A DNA stretch of 64,000 nt from contig OW028573.1 of NCBI GenBank assembly GCA_932294295.1, positions 52,980,329 through 53,044,328 on the forward strand, in the 5' to 3' direction. This DNA is from Alitta virens (lineage: Eukaryota; Annelida; Polychaeta; Phyllodocida; Nereididae). Below the pieces are notes generated by a model, which was given only the letters and a program-made list of their open reading frames with translations, had not been told where the DNA came from and ran no database searches. Numbering within the stretch: the first letter of the stretch is position 1; each line of letters starts with the position of its first letter. Positions 1-12,594 of this stretch are shown one piece after another. The translations under genes and the position numbers were made by a program.

Positions 1-1290
1 ATGTGTCCAAAATTACATTAAGCCGAAATGGAACAGATCTTAAACCAGTGATGATCTTTCAAAGAAAACCATTTGTGCAGAGATTTTAAATATTACTGCC
101 AATAAATCACTTTGAGTATAGCATTTAATACAAGTAGAAAGCATAACTGCCTCTCTGATGTTTCATTTGTGAAGTTTTTATTGCTCAGATAGGATTATTG
201 ATAGGCTAGTAAATTGAAATATAACCTTAGAAAAAGCCATCAGTAGTCTTTCATAACTTTTTATAACTGAAGACTGATGGCTGCCATTGCTGCATGTTGA
301 GCCGGTTGTGAGAACAATTTGAGAAATTGATTCTACATCAAAGATAGGCTTGCCACAAGATTGATCGCTCGTTTTGTAGCATTCTCAGCATTTTCTGAGG
401 ACAGCCGTCGTCAATGTTGGCCAGTGAGTGGTCAAGCTGCTGGTCAAATAAGATAGGCACCATCAAGCTGACCAAACAGTCAAGATGACATGGTGTGTCC
501 AGCTGAGGAGAAACGATTGACAGAGGTCTTAACAGTGTTCATGAGTATTGACCGATTGGAATTGGATTTCAGTGAGTGTCATTTACGTCAGCCACTATTG
601 AAACTTGTGGGAGTATTTTCGGAAGCACAACTTACGTTTAGCAAAAATCGCTTAGTCTGTCCTGCAACACTCTTGGAGAGCCTTCACTAACACTGACAGA
701 CTATTGTGCAGTTAAATTATGGTGGTGTTTCTTGGGGACGTTGAAAGGCTCTTGCCTTTTTAAGTTCTTTTTTTTTTCTTTTCTTTGTCTAATATTGTCT
801 TGGCAAAACGAATAACAAAACCTCTCTCCTTGGAAGTTCGCCATTCATACCATCGGTGCGAATTTTACTTTCAATGAGCTAGCCTAATTTTAAAAGAGAA
901 GAAAGCTGCAATGGTAACAATGCACTTGAATCCAAAAATTAGATGATGAGGTAAATCACATGCCTCTATTGTCTGCTCACACATAATTGTTATTATCCAA
1001 CTGACTTTACAGCTTGAACTGCGTTTTTGTGTCTGGCCCAATGCGATTTAAAATCATAATCAACGATGATCTGTGGAGTAAGTGCCCCTTGTAGAACTCC
1101 ACTTCATCGCCCCGTAAGTGAACGATAATACACTTTCCCGGCTATCAGTTCGTTGCATATTGTCATTGCACAAAGTTGTACCGAAGTATTCCTATGAGCA
1201 CCTATACGAGCTACAAATAGCCATCTCCTATGTATCACAGGCAGGTCAAGTGCACTACTTGAGTAGATTGGCTAAAAAAAAGCACCTCAT
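1..1290. other. Gene-free stretch
   Basis: No coding exon, RNA gene or transposon terminus was recognised here. Short frames have no recognisable domain and are broken by frequent stops in AT-rich sequence. The right part runs into the first copy of the module repeated near 5 and 9 kb, so the duplicated unit may begin inside this stretch. Confidence 0.5.
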
Positions 1291-1920
1291 TTGAAAGTCA
1301 GATGAGCCAAGCTCACTGATGGGGATGATGTTTTCGGTGCTAGAACAAATGAGCAAGATGCACCCTTGCGAAAATTGACCAAGCCAGTGGAAGATGTTGG
1401 CTCAACTTGTTTACATTGTCCAATTTGTGCACATATGACTTTATTCATACGTATTATTCTATGCTATCTTGCTTTTTGATATCGTTCATTTTCAAGTAAG
1501 TGAGTGAGGGTACCTACCCTGCCATGTATCTTGAACTGAGTTCTTATTGCTGCCAATGAGATTAACCCTGTCGTGGTTAATTATTAATTTTGTCATCTCG
1601 GACTCATCGGTCTCTCATATAGTTGCATGCGTTTTCTTCTGTATATGCTAAAACATCAGACTGTACAACAAGCAAACTTCACTTTCAGCGGGCATACTTC
1701 GTCAGACGACATCCGTTCATGGCTCTAGGCTGGTTTATCTGTGCTTAGGACAGTAATTACCATGGCCCACAGGATCACAATCAAAGTCATAATTGCGTCC
1801 TCTGCGCCTCTGTTTTATGCCATATGCTCCAAATTATGAAAACGTCATTAGGCAGAGCTCTTGATTACAATTATCCAGTTGATGAAGTCAATAATTAAAT
1901 TTGGAAAGACTATAGCTGAA
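1291..1920 (+). repeat. Duplicated non-coding module, copy A
   Basis: Two anchors recur downstream in the same orientation and order. The first (about 1295-1375) shares an ATGAGCAAG-containing block with 5228-5300. The second (about 1735-1915) carries TAATTACC, a TCACAATC block, GCCATATGCTCC, ATTATGAAAAC and GATGAAGTCAATAATT, and matches 6130-6300 and 9395-9565. No reading frame is kept across copies, so the similarity is not coding. The TAATTA cores are compatible with homeodomain binding, but that is inference. Confidence 0.65.
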
Positions 1921-2027
1921 CATTTTGTGAACATTAAAGTACTAAAGAGTGTGTGGATGGAATGTTGCTGATTACCTCCAGGACCTTACAAATATCATGT
2001 CTATCCACACTATATAATGACAGTGTA

Positions 2028-3867
2028 CACTCTAAAAAATTATTGTCCTTTGACAGACAATAATTGTTTGATTTTAGACAATCCTATTGTTTAATATCTG
2101 TCCACCCAATCAATTGTACAAACTAGACAATTGAAATTATTCAGAATTTCAGACAATCACAATTGTCTGAAAAGTCGAACAATTTAGTTGTTCAAAATAG
2201 TCAATCATATTGATCATTCATCAAAAGTTGAACATTCCAAATGTTTGATTGTCTGGGAGGCACGCATCAGACAATTTCATTGTTTCGGTTAGTTAATCAT
2301 ATTTTCCAGAAAATGTGTATCAGATAATTGTATTGTTTGGCCTAATCAATGATATTGTTCTGGGATTGTGTTTTTGAACACTCCAATTGTTCAATTTCAT
2401 ACATGCTAATTGTCCAGGGAATTTGCCTCAGACAATTGCATTGTTCAGTAAACCTTTTTGAACCTTCTAATTGTTCAATACATATACATGATTTGTCTGG
2501 AACATTTGTGTTAAGACAATTTCATTGTTCAGTGTGGCCAATTTATTGTTCCATGAATATTGATTGTTTAGTCTCATATCAAATTGATTATCAGATGTCA
2601 GGAATATTTGTAAAACAACAGACAAATAATTAAATCATTATTTATTAAAGAACCATGTAACAAAATAATACACTCAAAAACAGTTTATGATACATGAGCA
2701 TTCAAACACAGTGGTGTAAACTAGCAAATCGATGAAGATAATTACACAAATTAACAAAAGTATACCAAAATTAATTACTGCAGAATTACGAAAGATAACA
2801 CCATTCATTGTTAGGTTACATTTATTTATAAAGTTTGAACCACTGAATATTCATTCTGCCACTTTTGAGGCTCTATGATCTTGGAAAAGGTCAAGGTCAC
2901 CCTGCCCCTGTTATATGTGAGATAAACAATCCCTGTAATCAATCAATCAAAACTTTTGTACTATAGAACTATGGTCCAATCAAGCTTTCCTTTATAATGA
3001 GTTCAGAGGCATTGACAATTGTGTCACTGCATTGTTTAACTTAAGATTACACTGCAATAGTCGAAAATACTATAGAATTTACTCCAGTACTAATTGATGT
3101 ACTCAATATGATTATGAGAACTTTGCAAAAGTATTTTAGTACAAACACAAGTACCTCACACATACTTGCAATGGCATACTGAGTACATGAATACACTTAA
3201 TACTACACTCAAACTTGACTCCTTTGAAACAGGCCCCTTACATACCTAAAACAAAAACAAAACCAGCTTGTGCCTGTCTCGCCCAGAGAGGCACATCTGT
3301 TATTTAAAAATGTGTCCACAATTGCCATGGTTTGCCGAGGGTATGCTGCACGTGGCAATATATGTTTACACTTTTTGTTGACTAAAAAAAACCAAAATAA
3401 ATGTGTAAGTAATGGTAGGTGAGGACAACTACACAAAATCGTATAGTCTATTAAAAAGGTCAAACTACATGTGCAGAAGTGTTGCAGCCTTCAGATTGTC
3501 AAACACGTAATATATACATACAATTATACAGTCATTTACCACAGGTGGTTATTAACAATTATTTACCTTTTAAAATGACGCATGAATTCAGCCAAACCCC
3601 ATTCTTCCAAATGTTGACTCACAAATGCATCCATGCACAGTGAAATCCACAGAAGAAATGAGCGTATGTTGCATGGTTGGTTAATCAGGATAAGTCTATC
3701 CAAATGATTGTGCAAATTAACTAATGAGATTGTTAAAAACCTTGGACAATCTAAAAGTCTGGGGCTTAATCATTAGCCTTGTCTGAATCATTATTGTCGA
3801 CACCAGACAACTTTATGAACAGACAACCAAATTGTCTAAAAAAACAGACAATCATTTTTTTAGAGTG
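2028..3867. mobile_element. Non-autonomous DNA transposon with TA target duplication
   Basis: The left end starts CACTCTAAAAAATTATTGTC right after TA (2026-2027). The right end is its reverse complement with small changes, ending in TTTTTTTAGAGTG before TA (3868-3869). The element is 1840 bp and shows no transposase, so it must be moved in trans. The first 600 bp and last 150 bp are filled with more than twenty GACAAT/ATTGTC or AACAAT/ATTGTT half-sites, often paired as GACAATTTCATTGTTC-like palindromes. These look like subterminal transposase-binding sites. The TA duplication suggests the Tc1/mariner (IS630) group, but the CACT-type terminus is also seen in CACTA elements, which make 3-bp duplications, so the superfamily is uncertain. 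Confidence 0.72.
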
Positions 3868-3984
3868 TAATGATAGAAAATTAACCAAAATTGGAATAAC
3901 AAACACATGGGGATTTACCTTTTAGTTGGACACTATGATATTCTCATGGCACATGTCAAGAATTGAGGCAGCCCAACTCCCACC

Positions 3985-6305
3985 ATCTCTCATAGACTAC
4001 CCCCACTACGTATCAGATGTGGGATATCTCAATGGAAAGGAGGCTCATCATGTCTCTCCAGCTTCCAATTGCTTTGATTGATGACTTCTTCGCGTTGAAA
4101 TTCCTTCCCAATATGTCAAGCTAAATTGACTTCTTTTCAGCATAACTAATTTTAGACTGATACCTTGATCAAGTGAGGATTGAAAAGGCTATTTCATGTG
4201 ACTTTTCTGGTTCTGAAGATTGCCTCTCAAGAATGGCAGTTGTTGAAAAAAACATTCGTTGTAGTGTGCTGGGCCTTTCAGACTTTTTAACAGTACCCGA
4301 ATGTCCTGACAACCAGATCCTTCAAGTATGTCACTCTACTTGCACAAGCCCAGGTGATAGTTAGTTTCATTAAAAACGGACTGTCAAATTGAACCAAGAC
4401 AAAGCTAGATAACTTCTGCTACACGATGCTACCTGCACTAAAGGGAACTGTCTGGCCACAGATGGCTACTCAAAGCTAAATCTAAAAGTACATGCAGCAC
4501 TATTTGTTACGTAAGTTGAGAGTTATGCATATTTGTTATTTCTTGTTGAAAAGATGCATGTCTATTGGACAAACAAATTTACTATATATTGGATATATTT
4601 CTTATATTCATGAAGGTTTATATTTTTTCAGTGGTGGTTGTGTAGCTGCAGATGTCTGGAGTCACCTATATTTTATGAAACTAACTGTAAGTGTCATAAA
4701 AGAACTGGCATGCATAAGGGATGGAATTTCTACTGCCCAAATAGTTCAAAAAGAGGCTGCTATGTTTATGGACTTCTTAAGTACTACATGAACTCTTTTC
4801 CTTACATTTGACTATTTTAGAACTTTTTGAATATTTTTCTAATCTAATTTCAAACAAACTTATGTATATCTAAAAGGTATGAATAAACATGATATATATT
4901 TGCAGTCCAAATTTAATAATTTAGTAGTTTCTGTTCTGAAATTCAGTTCATCTTCTTAGCAACAATCAGACATACATTTTATTTTTATAGGTCTTTTTTA
5001 AAAACTGCATTACTTCCTTTCTTTGGATATATTCTTACGAGTTTGATAAGTGCTATACGAGATGTACACATATTCATTTGGACAAGTCAGATGAATGCCA
5101 GGTTTATAGGATCAAGTGCACTGTGCATTTTAATTTACAGGGTAAGTTCAACCGACTGCAAAAAAAAACATTTATGCATCTCACTTAAGTCCACTAACAT
5201 GATTAACTGGGAAGGCGGTTCATTCTAATTCAGATGAATTCCAGTCACTGACGGAGACAGTGTTCGCTTTGGAAAAATAAATGAGCAAGGTGGACCCTCA
5301 CTAAAACAGACTAGACTAAATTACCAGGGGAAGAATTTGTATGACCTTGTTTGTCTTAGTGACCAATAGTAGCCACTTGATGAAGACAAGCCTTTCTTAG
5401 CTCCTTTCCACTAAGGGCTATTGGACGTTGGCTAGCTCCTGGCCTCGGTCATTTATAAGGAAATGAGTGACCATACCCTGCCTGACCTGCAGGCTCTTCT
5501 AACTGAAACTTCCCAAGGTTACTTGAAAGTTTTAAGTAACAGCAAAAAGTCTTAAACTCTTGGTGCTATGAATTTTCAAGTTATCTTTATCAAGTGGAGT
5601 TTGTTTTCTGTGCACAGGGGAAACAATTAACAAAAGCATGGTGGGCCAATGTAAAAGGCTTTGATCACATTAGGTATTGACAATGGTCTCCACTTATGTT
5701 CTATCAGAAAGTCTAATTTCCTGTTGAATTGGGGAATCTTAATTGCACTTTAAATTTAGAGACAATAGCAAATTAACCTTTTTGTTTATTTGTGATTGGT
5801 CCAATTTGACGGCGCTATTCTGATAATTCTTGCCTTCTATGGTTCTTTTCACTAAGAGATACACCAAGAAATCGACACAACTTCATTCTTAATGAGAACG
5901 GAGGTGTGGATTTGAGAAAAGAGTTGCCGGAATGGATTGCCATTGATTTTTACGTTGGAAAGTCTAAGTGCTCCTCCCCCCCCCCCTTCTTACAGGTTTA
6001 TTTTGTATGGCTATTTGAGTGTTTGATATATAAACAGCATGGTTGACCCTACTGTACTCGCAATTCCAACACTCTCTCGGATGAGATGTTGCATTGCAGA
6101 ATAAGCTACTACAGCTTCAGGCAGGGTTCATATATGCTTGGGTAGTAATTACCACAGCTCCCGTGATCACAATCACAGCCCTAATTACCTTCAATGTTTT
6201 GGCGCCATATGCTTCATATTATGAAAACATTGCCAGGCAAAGTTCCTGATTACTTCTTCACGCTGATGAAGTCAATAATTTCGGATAGGGTGGTCTGTGA
6301 AATTT
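3985..6305 (+). repeat. Duplicated non-coding module, copy B
   Basis: Longest copy of the module array. Block 3985-4215 (containing CATAGACTAC, CTAATTTTAGACT and GTGACTTTTCT) matches 7940-8190. Block 5228-5300 matches copy A. Block 5355-5530 (GTCTTAGTGACCA, GGCCTCGGTCATTT, CTGCCTGAC) matches 8745-8860. Block 6130-6300 (TAATTACC, GCCATATGCT, ATTATGAAAAC) matches copies A and C. Order and orientation are kept while the sequence between blocks is unalignable by eye. That pattern is expected of an old tandem duplication with patchy constraint. No coding exon was recognised inside. A run of eleven or more C lies near 5978. Confidence 0.68.
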
Positions 6306-7045
6306 GGTGCAAAGTGGATAGGGTTCATATTTCCTCATAAACACACACGATGTGAAAAACAGGCTCAGCACAAAACAACTGAGCATATGTGTCAATTTTG
6401 TCGTACATTTATGATACACAATAAGCCATGTTACTGCATGAATTGCAATCCAATTGTGAAAGTTTTTCTCATCATGTTGCGGATTGATTCATATGGCTGC
6501 TGCAATAGAGATGGCATATTTATAGCTTATATCCAATTTAAACTGATATTTTACCAATTATATCTTGTTTCGTAAACCCTTTACAAAATATTTCATTATA
6601 CAGTAATGCTAGAAAATACCTCCAAGAATAGTTCAGGAAATTCTCGAACATTGTATAGTAAAAGCTCTAGAGAGAGAGAGAGAAATATATAAATTAGATT
6701 TCAGATGGCAACTAAAACATCCGGTGTGGGATCCGGTGCAGCCAGACTAGGTAAGACAGGCAAGTTTGGAGAAGAATGTTTAAATAAGTTGTGTCCTTAT
6801 GGGTTATTCAACAAGTGGGACTTCCTGATCAATCTTGGATGGAACTAGGAATGTTTTGTTTGCTTTGGAAAGACAAATAAAAGTAGTGCATTACTGCGCG
6901 TGGAACTTTATCAGTTAATATTTTGGTGTTGGTCTACTTAATTTGCATATGTATACATGAAATAGGTGTGATATGCTAATCTAACAATGTGCAATACAAT
7001 GGTTGGGGGGCTAGTATTGTAGAATCTAATTGTAATTGAGTAGTG
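6306..7045. other. Spacer between copy B and a DNA transposon
   Basis: No gene was recognised. A short GA repeat lies near 6670-6685. The 92-codon frame at 6297-6575 has no domain and AT-rich codon content, so it is treated as chance. Confidence 0.45.
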
Positions 7046-7048
7046 TTA

Positions 7049-7697
7049 AGGGGGTTTCACACATAGCCGGATCAAACGCCGGAGCGTCCCGGAGTAACAT
7101 TTAATTACCTCCGGGGGGTTCCGGGATCAAAGAGCTGTTAAATGTCAACAAAAAATAAATGTTTGGCGATGTGTACACGATGTCAATACGGTCTCAACAA
7201 GAAGCAACACGGCGCTAACACGACTGTCCCGTTTAGAGTGAGGAGTGAACCGGATTTTCACGGTGCCTTCGCGGATATCACCGGTCTTTACACCGTGTTC
7301 ATTCGTGTGGATCCGTTGTGGCTCCTTGTACTCTCCGGCGTTAATGGCGGCGAAATATTCATGCCCGGTTGATGCCGGATGTAGCCGGAGACATGCCGGA
7401 GTCAATACGGAGATCGGCGGAGTCTACTGGGCGTCTACACGGGTCTACACGGGTCTACACGGATCTACACGAATCTACACGGATTAAATTACTCCGGGAA
7501 CTCCGGCATGAAAAATTAAACATGTTTAATTTTTTCCCCCGGAGTCCCAAGGTGCTCCCGGAGCGCCCCGGACAATGCCGGACAATCCCGGACATGAACA
7601 CGATGTCTATACGGCTTTCCCCTGAGTATGCGGGAGTATTCCGGAGTTGACCTCCGGGTCGCTCCGGCGTCTGATCCGGCTATGTGTGAAACCCCCT
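7049..7697. mobile_element. PIF/Harbinger-like MITE, TTA target duplication
   Basis: Inverted ends begin AGGGGGTTTCACACATAG and continue as CCGGATCA(A/G)ACGCCGGAG on both sides. Each end abuts a perfect TTA (7046-7048 and 7698-7700), the 3-bp TWA duplication typical of PIF/Harbinger transposons. The 649-bp body is CpG-rich and full of CCGGAG/CTCCGG repeats, in sharp contrast to its AT-rich surroundings. No transposase is present. The near-perfect ends and surviving CpGs suggest a fairly recent insertion. Frames within it are by-products of the GC-rich repeats. Confidence 0.82.
7433..7482 (+). repeat. 10-bp minisatellite inside the MITE
   Basis: Five tandem units close to GTCTACACGG, with the last units changed to ATCTACACGA and ATCTACACGG. 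It lies in the middle of the 7049-7697 element. Confidence 0.85.
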
Positions 7698-7924
7698 TTA
7701 GTATCTGCATGACAGGGTGACACATCTCAACCTTTTCATGCGTGGTCCCATCTAGGCAGCACATTTGCAAACACAGCATATAATATTTTAAAATATAAAT
7801 GTCATATATTCACATTAGTGGCGTACATTATGGACACAGTTCATCATGGCATTCAGCACTCAGCAGAAATGGCTCTTATATTTCGATGCTGCCACCACCA
7901 AGTCAGTGACTTAGGTAGCCTTAT

Positions 7925-9570
7925 TCTCATCATGTTTCATAGACTACATCACCATGTATCAAATGCGGGATGATTCAATGGGATGCGGCTTCATCATGTC
8001 CTTGCAGCTTCCCAGTCGATGTGATGGATGACTCCCTTCCACAGACATGGAATACAACGTCGTTAAAGTTGGACTTCCTCCTTAATCTGTCAAGTTAAGT
8101 TGACTCCCTTTTGATGTAGCTAATTTTAGACTAATTTGTCATGTGCATGAGAATTCAGAAAGACTAATCATGGGTGACTTTTCTAAATGATAGTCTCCAT
8201 CCTCATGGTTTTTCATCCTCACTCTTCAAGGTAATTGTTGCGGTCATAGGTTGCAAGTGAAAGTCGGAGGAAGCTCAGAATATATTAAACAAATTATTAC
8301 GTTGGGGTGTAAAGCTGAAGACTGGAACCTTTGCTGAAACAATAATGGTCTGTTTACAGCAATTTGAATATGGTAGCTATTGTGCAACATTACATAACAA
8401 CTCGATCAGCATTTAACAGTGGAACTTTTATACCAACATGCTACCGAAATTCGTGTAGCGAGAGTCCCGAACTTTCATATAAAGTAAATTGCTAGATATT
8501 TACACAGAGAAAATGTATGCTATAGTTTATACATACTTTATTGTACAACATAAAAAAGCCCACTGTAATTCAATAATTTACACATCACTTTTTGCTCAAT
8601 CTCCTTTAAAGCAATATTCATTGTGTACTCAGGTCAAATATATTACTTCGAGGTCATCTGAACGTCGATGATTTGAAGTTTAGATAGATTTTGTACTAAA
8701 CAGTTGCTGATTGGAGTCTGTGTCCTAGTAGGGAATCTTTCTAACATTGGCTGTCTTAGTGACCAGTGCTGAACGATGGCCGGCCACTGACCTCATTCAT
8801 TTTCAAGGAAATGGCTGACCAATCCTTGCCTGACAGGTGCTTTCAAACAAAACTACTCAAGGATGCCAAGAAGTTGGTGACAGACTCACGAAGGAGGCGA
8901 CATGAAGCATGAGTACCAACTCCTTCTGATCAACAACCCTTCATCAAATTGAGTGTGTTTTCCTTTCTCTAAGAGAATGGCAGGATCTTCATGGCTGGAT
9001 GTCGGTAGGCTGTGGTAGCATGCCATGTTAAATTTGTGTTGTCGTGTTCTCGGTGTCTATGCTGGGGCTAGTAAAACACCCACCCAGGGGTAAATGTGTA
9101 ACATGGGATGAACCTTCTCTTCATTACGTCTGCTTGTGGCAGCTGGTTATATAAGAAGCTAAGCTCTCAGACCAGTAGCTTTGAGGCAATACAAAAGATA
9201 ATACAAAACTATTGGCCCTGGAGCCCAGGTCGAGTCCATGTCTTTAATTATGGCTGCAGACATGTTTTTCTTTCTGTACTGAAACGTACTTTTTGTTTGC
9301 AACTTTCTATTATAGGCTTTCCTGTACATATACAGAGTAGGAGCAGTTGTTATATCCCTCCACAAAGCACAAACAGCCATGAGCCAGGTCCATCTATGGT
9401 TGAGTTAGTAATTACCACGGCTCCCAGTATTACCATCTAAGTCCTAATTACCGTCAATGTGTTCATGCCATATGCTCCATGTTATGAAACAGACTAGGAC
9501 TGCTGGTTACTCCTGATTACTATTTCAAGGCTGGTGAAGTCAGAAGTTACTTTTGGATGGAACAGTTGGA
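7925..9570 (+). repeat. Duplicated non-coding module, copy C
   Basis: Third copy of the array, again in direct orientation. Blocks 7940-8190, 8745-8860 and 9395-9565 match copy B blocks in the same order. The last block again carries TAATTACCACGGCTCCC, a second TAATTACC, GCCATATGCTCC and a GGTGAAGTCAGAA end. A dispersed repeat (8991-9112) is inserted between the second and third blocks. No coding exon was recognised. Confidence 0.68.
8991..9112 (+). repeat. Dispersed repeat R2, copy 1
   Basis: Shares GCTGGATG, then a (T/G)GTCT..GGC(A/T)AGTAAAA segment, then ACCCA.GGGGTAAATGTGT and AACATGGG with the minus-strand copy near 29560-29785 and the interrupted copy near 58063-59165. Probably a short retroelement, but no internal promoter can be assigned in this copy. 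Confidence 0.55.
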
Positions 9571-10915
9571 ACTGTCCTAAAAAAATTGGCTAATGTCAAC
9601 ATGAAACAAAAAATGACAACTCATGCTAACCATCAGCAGTCTACTCTGTACCACAAAGGTAAAGATTCAGCATATGGTTGTTATGCATATGTCTATTTGG
9701 GAAGCTGTTATAATTATCACGAGGACGTTCCGTGCATGATTGTCAAAGTATCTGTAAGGCACCTGCTAATTTGCAATATCATCTAGATATCTCAACCATT
9801 TAGATCATGGCGACAAAAACTTCATACAGCGTATCAAATGGCACTTCTTAAACAGCCCTGTTAAAATAAATATAAGTAAACATGTGTACGATAACCTATG
9901 GCATCATTATTACTTTGTATTTCTTTTCTTTTTTTGCATCAAAATCTTCATTGCTAATTTTTAGCGATTTTTGATTCATATTATAAAATAATGTCCCAAC
10001 AATATTCGGTCTTATTTAATAAAAAAAAAATTTCTAAACGAAGACAAAAGAAAAAAAAAGAAAGAAAAAAGAAAGCGAAAATTACATGGTGAAGTGAAAA
10101 ATGGACGGATCTAAATAAAAAAATAAAAAATATACCCCATATGTTTTATATAATTGCCATGATAATGTTGATTTGCTGTTTGATGCCATTCTTTCCTTTA
10201 TAATTTCTGTTATTGCTTTGCGGCTTTGAGAAATGGCCATATTGGTGTTAAGGCAAAATAAAAGTATCTTTGTTTTTACAGAAATTGTTATTTTCATCTC
10301 TTAGGATTTGCGGTTCACTTATTGCTAACAATTCTGGCCATTTTGTTGTGATCTATGTTTGAGGAAATTTTTCTGTGATCATTCATATTTGGTGATACAA
10401 GTGTCATGACATACCGAAACAAACATTTGCCAACTTGAGCCAAATTAACAAAGACACCTCATTACATGTCATGGAACATTCATGTCTACATTTCACACTC
10501 GAGTTGATAGAAGACATGTTTTCACCACATTGGTTCTTTGTGCTGCATGTGTGCCCTACAGACCTACGTCAAAATATATGGCATAATTGTCTTGGTAAAT
10601 CTGCTGTGGACTTTATTGCACAATGAATATTCAACAAACACTGTATCCATATGGTATCTGATCATGTGCAAACACATATACTTTTGGTATATCCGACAAA
10701 ATTCCACAGGCCTTTGCTTTATGACCTTATTGTCATATAAGATCAATAAACTGGCTGATATTGTCTTGACCAGCACTTAGTATTCTCTGACAAAGGTCGT
10801 TGTCCACTTTACGGGGTATTTTGGCTCATAACCCTTGGGTGCTCAGTGAACCTGATTTACTTTATATCATGCTTGAAAGAAGGGTTGTGGCTAAATGCGT
10901 GACTAGTGTACAATA
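9571..10915. other. Gene-free stretch
   Basis: No gene recognised. Contains a purine-rich A/AAG tract at about 10018-10080 and otherwise AT-rich sequence with short unsupported frames. Confidence 0.45.
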
Positions 10916-11362
10916 CAGCCATAGCCAAAAGTTTTCCGACACTTTTTTCCATCTTGAAACATATTTTTTATAACTCTTGGCCGTGAATATGACTTATTAG
11001 GGTAATGCGATGGCCTGCACCTCTGTCAGTTTGTCCCTCCCTCTGTGAACTGCACTTATCGACATTATAACTTCAGGTCCCTTGATGCTAAGCTTATGGA
11101 CCTACGGGTAATATACCTTAGAGGCAGACCTCGAATGAGCTCAAAAATGAGTTACAGTTACTTTGACTATTTTTGAGGTCACAACGGTCAAACTCATCCA
11201 GAATCGTGTGGCTCTTCACATTACTCCCACCAGCCATATTGTGCAAATGTCTTTTCAGGACAGTACATATGGTCCCTAAAAAAATAAATTGTTTTAAAAA
11301 GTGCAAAAACCAGATCAAAATCAATGTATTTTTAAGTGTCCAAAAGCTTTTGGCCACAGCTG
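10916..11362. mobile_element. Mariner-type MITE
   Basis: The left end reads CAGCCATAGCCAAAAGTTTT after TA at 10914-10915. The right end, reverse-complemented, reads CAGCTGTGGCCAAAAGCTTT and continues with (C/G)GACACTT on both sides. This is the CAG..GGCCAAAAG type of terminus common in Tc1/mariner relatives. The right-hand TA is not intact. The 447-bp interior has no transposase, so this is an old non-autonomous copy. Overlapping short frames at 11118-11400 lie inside it and are not genes. Confidence 0.62.
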
Positions 11363-12590
11363 GAAATGCAAAATGTGTCATGTACAGTAAAGTTGAGTAA
11401 ACACATTGAAGAAAAATTCTAATTCATTTTATTTGACAAAAAGCACTATGAAATTATAAATTGTACTAAAATTCCCCACTATAACACACAATCACATAGA
11501 TTAGTTTATATGTGCCGTTTATATGTGCCGTCAGCTACCTGGAGAAAATAAGCGATCTTGCCTAATTCAAACAACTATTCCACTTCCAAATTCAGGGAAT
11601 GTGAGTTATATTTTTCAAATATGGTGAGTTTCACCCTTCACCATTTTACATGTTTTTCTACTGGTAGCAAAATTATACACTGACCAGCTTTATGTATACA
11701 TACTACTGTCTTATTTAACAGTGGCAGAATTCTTCGGACATGTGGCAGTGTTTCATGGATGTGTTCTGAGATTGAATTCCAAGGAAATTGAGCCAATTAA
11801 GGTTTGAATTATGGCTCAGGTTGGCAGGGATAAATGTAGCTCAACATTGAGATCCTGAGGATTTGAGTAAGCTTGTTTTGCGCTGTTTATTTCTAGTTGT
11901 GCATTACGAAATTAAAAAGAACAGTTTATATTCGGCTGAATTAATGATTGGCAATCAATATTATTCTGGCAGGAGTTATTTGAACACACATTTTGAAGTT
12001 TGTTTCATTGGGTTTTATTTTGGGTTAGTTTAGACTTCTGTGTTCAGCTGTTCCAAATGACCAATATATGCTGTCAGTTATGTTAGGAGGGTGCCGAGAT
12101 ACTGTGACACATTTCAGAACAGCAGGGTAAGGGTGACAATGAAAAAAAGACAATAAAAACTGACATGGAAAATGCTATGTAAGTATTTTTAGAAATCTAT
12201 ACATGGCCAATTGTATTGCGTTTATCCTTCTCAAGGCAAACGCCAGTGGCACATTTGGCCATGTAGAAAATTACTGAACTTGTCATACAACCTAAAGGAA
12301 AAATAGCCTGTAATTTGTATCTGGGTTCAGTAATTTATTGTCATGGCAACCAAATATATCCTCTTTTTTTTCCTCCTCTCCACTATACAAGATATAAGTT
12401 ACCCTATCCGCCCTAAATCTTTGATTAATAGTGAGGGGCATAACCCCACAAGCTGGGGCATGATAGTTGTTGATGAATAGCTTATAAATAGAAAGGAGAT
12501 GAATGGAAAAGAGATTGAGACAGTTTGAGCCAAAGAGTTAGAGCCAAATCCTGTGTCAATGTCACCAGTCACTTACGAGCCACTTTAATG
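11363..12590. other. Gene-free stretch
   Basis: No gene recognised. A small direct duplication (TTTATATGTGCCG twice) lies at about 11506-11532. Confidence 0.45.
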
Positions 12591-12594
12591 AAAA

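Noticed and set aside
7049..7697. hAT or piggyBac assignment for this MITE
   Set aside because: An 8-bp duplication would be imperfect and TTAA is intact on only one side, whereas a 3-bp TTA reading is perfect on both sides and fits PIF/Harbinger.
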